DNA from: an uncultured Spirochaetaceae bacterium
GTDB lineage: Bacteria > Spirochaetota > Spirochaetia > Treponematales > Treponemataceae
Direction of reading: 5' to 3'
Length of the DNA stretch: 45,703 nucleotides
NCBI GenBank assembly: GCA_902799965.1
Contig: CADCCO010000015.1
Span: forward strand, 1-45,703
Positions 34,124 through 43,700 of the stretch are shown piece after piece. The position numbers were made by a program, and so were the translations under genes. Position 1 is the first letter of the stretch. Each line of letters starts with the position of its first letter. Below the pieces are notes generated by a model. That model saw only the letters and a list, made by a program, of their open reading frames with translations. It searched no databases and was not told the DNA's origin.

Positions 34124-34549
34124 TTATTGCCGCTCTAAATCCGCCGGGCCAAAGCCGAGCGGAAGCAGTTCCTCCAGCGTGAATTCCTTTGTCTCGCCAT
34201 TGGCGTTTTGCAAAAGAATGACGAATTCCTTTGGCTTGCAAAATTCCATCATAACTTGGCGGCAAACACCGCAGGGCGGGCAAAAGTCCTTTATCACGCC
34301 GTCCGGGCCGCCCACAATCGCGATGGCGTCAAATTGCCGCTCGCCGGAACTTACAGCGTTGAAAAACGCCGTGCGCTCCGCGCAATTGCTTGGCCCGTAG
34401 GCCGCGTTTTCGATGTTGCAGCCGCCGTAAATTTTTCCGCTTTTTCCAAGCAGCGCCGCGCCAACCTTAAAGTTGGAGTAGGGCGTGTAGGAGAACGAAA
34501 GCATTTCCTTGGCTTTTTTTAGCAAATCATCTTGTTGCGTTTGGTTCAT
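34124..34549 (-). CDS. cdd: Cytidine deaminase
   Basis: Zinc enzyme that converts cytidine/deoxycytidine to uridine/deoxyuridine. The catalytic motif is Cys56-Ala57-Glu58 in GPSNCAERTAFF and the second zinc site is Cys93 and Cys96 in CPPCGVCRQ. GGCNIENAAYG is the substrate loop. 141 residues is typical of the homotetrameric bacterial class. GGAAG precedes ATG 34549. Its product uridine is the likely substrate of the kinase encoded downstream. Confidence 0.96.
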   Translation of the reverse strand: MNQTQQDDLLKKAKEMLSFSYTPYSNFKVGAALLGKSGKIYGGCNIENAAYGPSNCAERTAFFNAVSSGERQFDAIAIVGGPDGVIKDFCPPCGVCRQVMMEFCKPKEFVILLQNANGETKEFTLEELLPLGFGPADLERQ

Positions 34550-34557
34550 TCTTCCAT

Positions 34558-34586
34558 TTGATTTTTCGCCAATAATATTGTAAAAT
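34558..34586 (+). promoter_or_regulatory. Promoter of the giant lipoprotein gene
   Basis: TTGATT (34558-34563), a 17-bp spacer, TAAAAT (34581-34586). The start point would be near 34593, upstream of both candidate start codons (34633 and 34705). The region is shared with the divergent cdd gene, for which I saw no equally good promoter. Confidence 0.55.
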
Positions 34587-34704
34587 GTAATGATAGAATG
34601 GCGTTTTTATGTCCTTTGCAAAGGGGAGAATTATGGAAAAGGAAAATTTTGAAAATACCATGCTTGTGACTGGAATGGGGCGGCTCGCGCGAAAGGGGGC
34701 TTTT

Positions 34705-37700
34705 ATGCGTCCGCGCGTTAAGGCTTTTTCCGCGCTTGCATTTGCGGCCGCGCTTTTTTCCGCCGTAACATTTTTCTCCTGCGAAAATTCATCGGGGCCG
34801 TCGACCGCCGCTTTGTTCGCGGTTAAGGCCGCGAGCGAATCCAGCGCAAAGGCCGCCAAGATTGTCAAGCTTACTGGAACCGTTGGCGGCGCGCTTCCTT
34901 CCGCCGTATCGGCCTCCGCAAAGCCCGACGTTTCGGACAGCGCGCGCTTTGTTTACTTTGCCCGCGCGGAAGCCAAGGACGCAAGCGGCGCCGTCATCGC
35001 AACTTCAAAGGGAACATTCGGAACGGCGGGAACAAGTTCCGCGAACAAATTTGAAATACCGCTGGAAATCGGAAAGACTTGGACCATAATCTGCGGCATT
35101 AAGGACACCAAGGGCACCGCCGCAGAAGGCGACGACGTTGAAGTATACGTTGATTCCTTTACCAAAAACATAACCGCCGACGAGCCGGCCATAACTCACG
35201 CCTTTTACCCCGCGCCAAAAACCGGCGCGGAAGAGACGGGCGACGTGGCGCTGGAAATTTCCGTGTCGGGAACGCAAACGGTGACAGTCGCGGCTGCCTG
35301 GGAGGAAACAGGGCTAACCGCGCCGACAGTTTCCGGGATAAGCGGCGGAAAGGTCACGATAAGCGCGACAGGCGTTAAGGCCGGAAGCCACAAGCTTGTG
35401 GTCAGCTTTAGAAGCTCAAGCGGCGAAGTCCTTTATTCAACCGCGCAAACGATAAGCGTCTTTGGCGGAATGAAAACCGACAAGTGGGTTGAAGACGGCT
35501 CGGCGGGAATAACCTCGTCCGGCTTTGCGGTGGACGACTCGCTTTTGGCCTCAGTGCTTCCGGAATGCATTTACGTGGGCGTTCCGAACGGACTTCCGAA
35601 TTCCGACGGCGTTAGCGCAAGCGACTTTAACAGCGGCCACTTGATGGAGCCGCTCGCAAGCCTTGACGCCGCGTTTAAAAAGATTGAGAAAAACGGAAGC
35701 GGCTCTTCTTCGTACAAAATTTTTGTAACCGGAAACGCGAGCGGCGAACTTTCGGGAAACTCAACTCTTTCCGCGGCCGCCACAAAGGCGCGCTCGGTCA
35801 CCGTGCAAAGCGCGGCGGGGGCGGGGCAGGCCGTCCTTAAGGGCGACGGAACCGATTCCGTCATAACGATCGACTCGACCGTTCCCGTCACGTTCAAGAA
35901 CATAAAGATTACCGGCGGCAACGCCTCCGACCGCGGCGGCGGAATCCGCGCCAAGAACGGAAGCAGCCTGACGATAGAAAGCGGAACGCTGATAACTGGA
36001 AACAAGGCGGGCGCGCGCGGCGGCGGAATTTCGACCGGCGGAATCTTCAAGATGAAGGGCGGCGAAGTCAGCGGCAACGAGTCGGGCCAGATTGGCGGCG
36101 GAATTTTCTTCGAGGCCGAGGCCGGAAGCTCGTTCGACGTTGAGGCGGAAATCTGCGGAAGCGGCGCCTTGATAAAAGGCAACACAGCCAAGAAAACGGC
36201 AGCCGACTGGGACGGCATGGGCGGCGGCTTGTACATCGGCAACAATGCCACGGTTGCCATGAGCGCCGGCGAAATCAAAGGTAACAACGCCGAGCGCGGC
36301 GGCGGCGGCGTTAGAGTCAGCGGAAGCGGCGCCAAATTTGAACTTTCGGGAAGCGGCAAAATCACCGGCAACACGGCCGACGCGCAGGGCGGCGGAATCG
36401 ACGACGACGCGGCCTTTGAAATGACAGGCGGCGAGATTAGCGGCAACACGGCGCCAAAGGGCGGCGCGGTGCACTTGAACGGCTCTTACACTGGCGGAAC
36501 GTACGCGCTGGCAAGCTTTAAAATCGGCGGCGCGGCCAAGATTCCCTGTTCCGGCGGAGAAGGAAACAACGACGTATACGCCTGCCGCGCCTCTTCCGGC
36601 TCGGATGACGGCGGAAAGTATCCGCTCGTGCAAGTATTGTCCGGCGGCTTTAGCCTTCCAAGCGGAACAAAGGCCGCCACCCTTACGCCGCAAGACTGGC
36701 AGCGCGGCCTGGACATTCTGGAAGCCTCTAGCGGCGACATAGATTCATACAAAGGATATTTCGCGCTTACCGACGGCGACTTCAACTTTTCAAAGAAAAG
36801 CGGCTCCGCGACAATCGCAAAGCTAAAGGCGCCGATTTACATCAAAGCGACTGGAAGCGACTCTTCCAGCGCGTCCGGAACAAAAAGCGCTCCCTACAAG
36901 ACGCTAAATTACGCCGTGACTAATTTGAGCGGCGGCGAGCCTGACACGATTTTGATAATTGGAAAAGTAGGAGAGCAAGAAATTCCCGGGCTTTCGACGG
37001 ACAGGTGTTCCGCGCTTACTATAAAAGGCGTGGTTGACGACAGCAATCCGTCGTCGCCCGCCGCGCCGGAAATCAACGCAAGCGGCCGCAACACAAGCGC
37101 GCTTGTCTTGAACGCCGCCGCGCCAATTACGATACAAAACCTAAAGATTACGGGCGGGCTGGGGGTTACGGAAGGCTCTTACTCTTACGGCGGCGGAATA
37201 AAATTGACGGCGGGAACCCTTTGCTTGGCCGACGGCGCCATTGTCACCGGAAACAAAGCCACATACGGCGGCGGCGTTTACGTCAAGAAGGGAGCCAGCC
37301 TTTACATGTACGGAACTGCCTTGATTGGCGACTCCGCCGACACTCCGGCCACAGGAACCGAGCCTGAAACCGGAACTGACGGAGCTTGGACAAACTGCGG
37401 CAACTACGCAAGCTCGGACGGAGGCGGAATTTACAGCCAGGGCTCCGTCTACCTTGGCTACAGCGGAACAGTCAGCGGAAACCTTGTTCCCGCGCCCTTT
37501 ACAGGAGGAGTAAAGAGAAATTTGTCCAACTCAACCTCCGGCGGAATAAGCTCATACGGAACGGGAACGGCAAGCGACAATAGGTCCGTTCTAAAAATGC
37601 GCGCGGGATATGTTTCCTTCAACAAGGCTTGCAACACGGGCGGAGGAATAAAAGCCTGTCAATCAAATGTAGAAATCGCGGACGGAGAGATGAGCCACAA

Positions 37701-40700
37701 CCAAGGCAAAGAGGGCGGCGGAATTTATATCGCCGCGGACTCGGACGTTGCGTTTAGCGGCGGAACGATAAAGGAAAACACGGCGACAGCGTCGGAATCT
37801 TATCAAGGCGGCGGCGCGGTCTATGTTATGTCCGAAAACACTGCAAGCTTCACAATGTCCGGCAGCGCCTCGATTCCCTACGGCGGCGCCAAAAATAATA
37901 ACGACTTGCTCTTGGGGTGCGCCACAGACTCTTATGGCAAAATTCTGCGGAATGCTTCTTTAAAGATTGCAAGCGCGCTTACCGCGTCCGGAACGGCGGC
38001 CACAATCACGCTTGGCAAGTGGCAGCGCGGAGTGCAGTTCCTTGGCGTTGGCGGAACTTATTCAGCCTTGACCGAAGGCGATTTGGGCAAGTTTGACTTT
38101 ACCGATTTGGGTTGGGAAAAGGAGCGCTACAACAAGGATAATCCAGGAAGTTCAACAGCGACAAAAAATGCCGCAAAAATCGACGCGGACATTTACGTGG
38201 CAGGCTCTTCTCCCGAAAAATGCAAAACGACCGCCGGAGCCAGCGCGCCGACCGACACGGGCAACACAAGCGGAAACTGGGCGCACCCATTTGCCTCGAT
38301 TAGCGGAGCGCTTTCTTCCGGCTTGCTGGATTCAAGCCACCAGGCTATTGTCGTTGACGGAACTGTGACCGGCGCGCAGCAGCAAGTTCCCTCAACCTTT
38401 ACGACTTCGCTCCCGGACGGACTTACAATCAAAGGCTATAAGGCAAGCTCGACAGCGGCTAGCGCCGCCGCAATCAAACGGTACGCGAATCCTTCAACCG
38501 CGACGGCCGCTTCTAACGGAAGCGCCCTTAAAATAGATAATGACACGGTGCCGGTCACGATAGAAGACCTTGCGATTACCGGCGGAAAAACCTCCGGCAA
38601 CGGCGGTGGAATAAACATCGTCAAGGGAACGGTAAAGCTTGGCGACGGCGCCAAGATTGCCGGCAACGAAGCAAGCGGCTTGGGAGGCGGCGTGTGCGTT
38701 GACGGAAGCGACGCGGCGCTCTTTATGTACGGCTCTTCCTTAATTGGTGACAGCGTTACGTCTACAACACTTGCTAAAGACGGAACAAGCGCAAGCGCGA
38801 CAACATTTGCAAACAAAGCCGGCCAGCATGGCGGAGGTATTTATAATAACGGCGGCAAAGTTTACATCGGCTACAGCGGACTTTCTGGCTCGACTCCCGT
38901 AAAATCCGATATGGCTTCTGGCTACGGCGTTAGAAGAAACATCGCTTACACGTCGGGCTCGACATCATATCATGGCGGCGGAATCATGAACCGCAACGGC
39001 GGAACGGTCAGAATTGCCAGCGGAAGTATTTCGTATAATTACAGCTCATACGATGGCGGCGGTTTGTACAACAACACAGACGCGGGCGACGTGATTATTG
39101 AAGCGCCTCAAACTGCGTCAAACAAAGCCGTTTTTGAAGGCAACAAAGCCAAAGGAAACGGTGGCGCGATTTGCAATAAAAAGACTTTGACAATGAGCGC
39201 GGGCCAGATAGGCGGAAGCGGCGTTCAAAATACCGTTGATTCCGGAGCCAAAGGCGGCGCGATTTTCCAGGACGGAACGTTCAACATAAGCGGAAGCGCC
39301 GTTGTCTACGCAGGAAGCGAAACAGTAAACGACGTTTATCTTGGAACAACTTCAAGAACAATTACTGTAGGCTCTCTTGACGGAAGCGGAACTGTGGCAA
39401 CAATCACACCCGCAGAATGGAAGCGCGGAACCAACATTTTGTCCGCTACAAGCAGCATCGCCAGCGCTACATACAACCGCTTTGCCATGAGCAAAGACAA
39501 TGGCGGCTGGGACAAAACAAACGACGATACTGCAGCCACAAAATATGTAAAAATAACCTCGCCGATTTATGTTGTTGGAACAGAGGCTTCCGGCTCAACA
39601 AGACCTGACACAACATGGGGCTGGGGTATGACTTCAGGCGCAAACGGAACAAAGACCAGCCCTTACGCTTCAATTTCAGCAGCGCTTGGTTGTCCGGATT
39701 TAGCTTACACAAGCAACACAATCACAATTGCTGGAACGCTCAAAGGCGCGCAGACAACAGGAACTTCAGTATCTGCAAGCGAGGTTACAATAAAAGGCTA
39801 TAATACAAGCGCCACCATTGACGGAAAAGCAAATGGCCACGCCCTTACAATCGCCGCGGCAAAAACGTTTACAATCCAGCAGTTAAAAATCACAAACGGA
39901 AATACCAACACTGGCGGCGGAATCTACATCAGCAGCGGAACCGGCACTGTAGTGAATCTTGATAATGGCGCCAAAGTTTACAGCAATAAGGCAACAAGCG
40001 GTGGAACAGGGGCAGGTGTTTATGTAAAGAGCGGCGCGACACTCAACATAAAGAACGGTTCAGAAATTTACAGCAACACGGCCGCAAGCGGAACCATTAA
40101 CGGCGCAGGCGTTTACAATGCTGGAACAGTTGTCATGAGTGGAGGAAGCATTTACAGTAACACCGCAAATTTGGGTGGAGCCATCTACAATGCCGGCTCA
40201 CTTACAATGTCAGGCGGAACCATCGGCGGAAGTTCAATGCAGAATTCCGTTTCCGGAACAGGAGCCGCCGGCGGTGCCATTTACCAGAACGGAACGTTCA
40301 CAGTGAGCGGCACTGCAAAAGTATATGAGGGAAGTGCGGGCACAAATGACGTTTACTTGTCGTCAAGTTCACGTACAGTTGGTGTTGGTTCCTTTGATTC
40401 ATCCAACACTGGTACGGTCGCATCCGTTTCTCTATACGAATGGAAGCGCGGAACAAACTTCTTAAGTTCATCCTCAGCTATTTCTGATACTGTAAAGGCT
40501 CAGTTTAAGCTCACAAAAGACAATACCGGCTGGGAAAAAAAGGACGACACAAGCTCCACTACAAAATATGTTTACATTACTTCGCCGATTTATGTAGCAA
40601 GCTCTGCTGCAAGTGACTCAACACGAATAGTTTGTTCAGCAGCTCCTTCTTCGGGCAACAACGGAACAAAGACAAGCCCGTATGCTACGATTGCACAGGC

Positions 40701-43700
40701 GCTTGCAGACAGCGAACTTACTAAAGTCGACAATACAATCACAATTGATGGAACTGTTGCTGCGCAGACAATTGGAAGCAGTGTAACTCTTCCTACAGGT
40801 GTAACTGCTGTCACTTTGCAGGGATACAAGGCATCTTCAACCGCAACAAGTGCAGCTGTGATTAGCGGTGGCGGAACGGCAACAGCGCTTACAATCGGTC
40901 TTGCAAAAACATTTACAGTAAAGGACATACAGATTACAAACGGAAGTGCTTCTGCCGGAGGTGGAATTAACATAACAGCAGCCGCAACTGTAAACCTTGA
41001 CAACGGTGCAAAAGTTTACAGTAATAAAGCAACATCTGATGGAAAAGGCGCAGGCGTTAATGTTGTAACTGGTGCAACATTAAATATAAAGAGCGGCGCT
41101 TTAATTTACAGCAACTCGGCTGCCAGCGGCAACATAAACGGCGCAGGCGTTTACAACGCGGGTACCGTGGACATGACGGGAGGTCAGATTTACAACAATA
41201 CTGCTAATAACGGTGGAGGAGTTTACAATACGGGAACACTCTATGTAAGAGGTACAGCTCTTATAGGTGATGCAACTTCAAACACAAATACAGCAACTGG
41301 AAATACCGCAGGTTCAACATGTTCAAATTCCGCTGCAAATTACGGAGGTGGAATTTACAATTCAGGCAATTTATACTTTGGATGCGATTCATCAGGAAGT
41401 TCTTCTACGACAGGTTATGCATTGTCTACTGACTATGGCGTCCGGCGCAATTACGCCAACGACGGCGGCGGCATTTACAACACAGGAACATTCAAATCAG
41501 GCAGCGGCTCTATTTCTTACAATTACGCGCCAAACAGCGCGGGCGGCCTTTACGCGGGCGGCTCGACCAACAACATGGGCGGCCTTGGGGTGTCATACAA
41601 CAAGACGGGCAAGAATGGCGCCGGCGTTTATGTGGCAAGTTCAAAAAGCGCGGAAGTCACCGCGCAATCTGGCGTTAACCACAACACCGCCACCGCGTCC
41701 TCCGGCTCAAGCGATGTTTGCGGCGGCGGCATTTACGTCGCCGGAACGCTTACCACAACCGAAACCTTGAACGCCAACTGGAACAGCGCGAGTATAACCG
41801 GCGGCTCCGGCAAAGCGTATGGCGGCTGCGTTTACATCGCGTCCGGCGGAAAGTTCGTTTATTCCAAGGGACAGCTTGGAGGCACCAGCCAGTCCAACAC
41901 GGTTTCCAATACGGTTTCGGGCAGTACGGACAAGGCTTATGGCGGCTCCATTTACCAAGACGGAACATTTGAAGTGTCGGCAAAAGGCTACATTCCAAAG
42001 GGAAGCCTCAGGACAGACGACGTTTATCTTCCTTCTGAAAAATACATTACCGTTACGGGAGAACTTAAAACTAATTCTAATTTAAGCCAGATGGCAATTA
42101 CTCCTTCTACATGGAAGCGCGGAACTCAGGTTCTTTCTTTTGGCTCTGGAGTCACCGCAAGTGATGAAATTGGCAAATTCAAAGGCAGCGAAACAGACTG
42201 GAAAACTGTCGTTGATTCAAGCGTAGGAAAGCTTTACACAGAGTATAAGATTTATGTTTCTTCCAGCGGAACTTCTTCCGGCACGGGAACAAGCTCTAAT
42301 CCATACAATTCTATTTCTACTGCTGTAGACCAGTGTTGGACGACAGGTAAAGACTTTACTATTTATGTTTCAGGAAATCTCTCAGGTCAACAGACAATTC
42401 CTGCTGCAGACTCAACTAATAAAACAGGTCTCGCCAAGTCAATTACACTGTCAGGAGAAAACGGAAGCTCAAGCGACGGCATCAACAGAAATCTTACATC
42501 TGCTTCAACAAAAGGAACTGCGCTTGTAATTAATACATCATATCCTGTAACGCTCACAAAGCTTAAGATTCAAAAAGGCTATATTTCTGGCAGCGGTGGA
42601 GGAATCCTTGTAAATGGCGTGGCCGGAGCAAAGCTGACGCTGGGGGATGACGTGACCATTACGGCAAACAATGCTACAGGCGGCGCGGGTATTTATTTTG
42701 AAGGAACTTCTAGTTCAAAGGGAAATCTTATTCTTAAGGGGAGCTCCGGAAAAATTTCAAGCATAAGCGCGAATACAGCCTCAAATTCTGGTGGCGGCGT
42801 TTACTTAAAGTACGCAAACTTATGCATGTCGGGATATTCTGTAATCGGCGACACTACGGCAAGCAAGGCCACAAGCGGCTCAAAGTCAAACAGTGCAAAA
42901 TATGGCGGCGGAGTTTACTGCGATACAGGCGCCGCTGTATGGCTTGGCTATTCGGAAGCGAATGCAAGCAAATCGGACACTTTGCAGTCTTCTTACGGAA
43001 TATGCAGAAACTATGCCAGCGACTCTACGTACAGCGGCGGCGGAATCTATTTTTCAGCTGCAGGAACTCATTATATGAGTAGCGGCTCAGTTGACTACAA
43101 CGGTGCGGCTGCCGCTGGCGGCGGCGTTTATCTTTCAACAGGAACCCTCAACATAGCCGGCGGAACTATATCGAACAATGCTGCAACTTCTGGCGGAGGT
43201 CTTTATATAGGAAACTCTAATTCCGCCATTGCAAAACTTTATGGCTCAAGCGTAATCGACGGCAACACCGCTACAAACGGCGGCGGCGTTTACGTTGACG
43301 GAGCGACAGGTTCCGGCGGTTCAGCTACTAGAGGAAAACTTCTTGTTTATGGCGGTGGCTTGATCGGAAAAACTGGCAATACCATTGCGGATTCTGGCAC
43401 TTATGGCAATAAAGCCACTAGCTATGGCGGCGGAATTTATAATAAAGGAACAGTTTGCATTGGCTACAGTGCATGGACTAGTAGCAGCAGTAATACACCC
43501 ACAACTTGCTCAAATGGAGTTAGAAGAAACTATGCGTCTACAGGTGGCGGTATCTATTCTACAGAAGATTACATATATCTGCACGCAGGAAACGTTGCAT
43601 ATAATTACGCAAGTAGTAGTGGCGGCGGCGTGGCATTGGATGATAATACTTATTATTCTTATCTTGAAATGAATGGAGGAACTATAAGTTACAATAAGTG

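Noticed and set aside
35571..36693. Overlapping antisense frames (292 and 310 residues) within the giant lipoprotein gene
   Set aside because: Pro/Leu/Ala-rich and Arg/Ala-rich products generated by the Gly-repeat coding strand; no independent signal.
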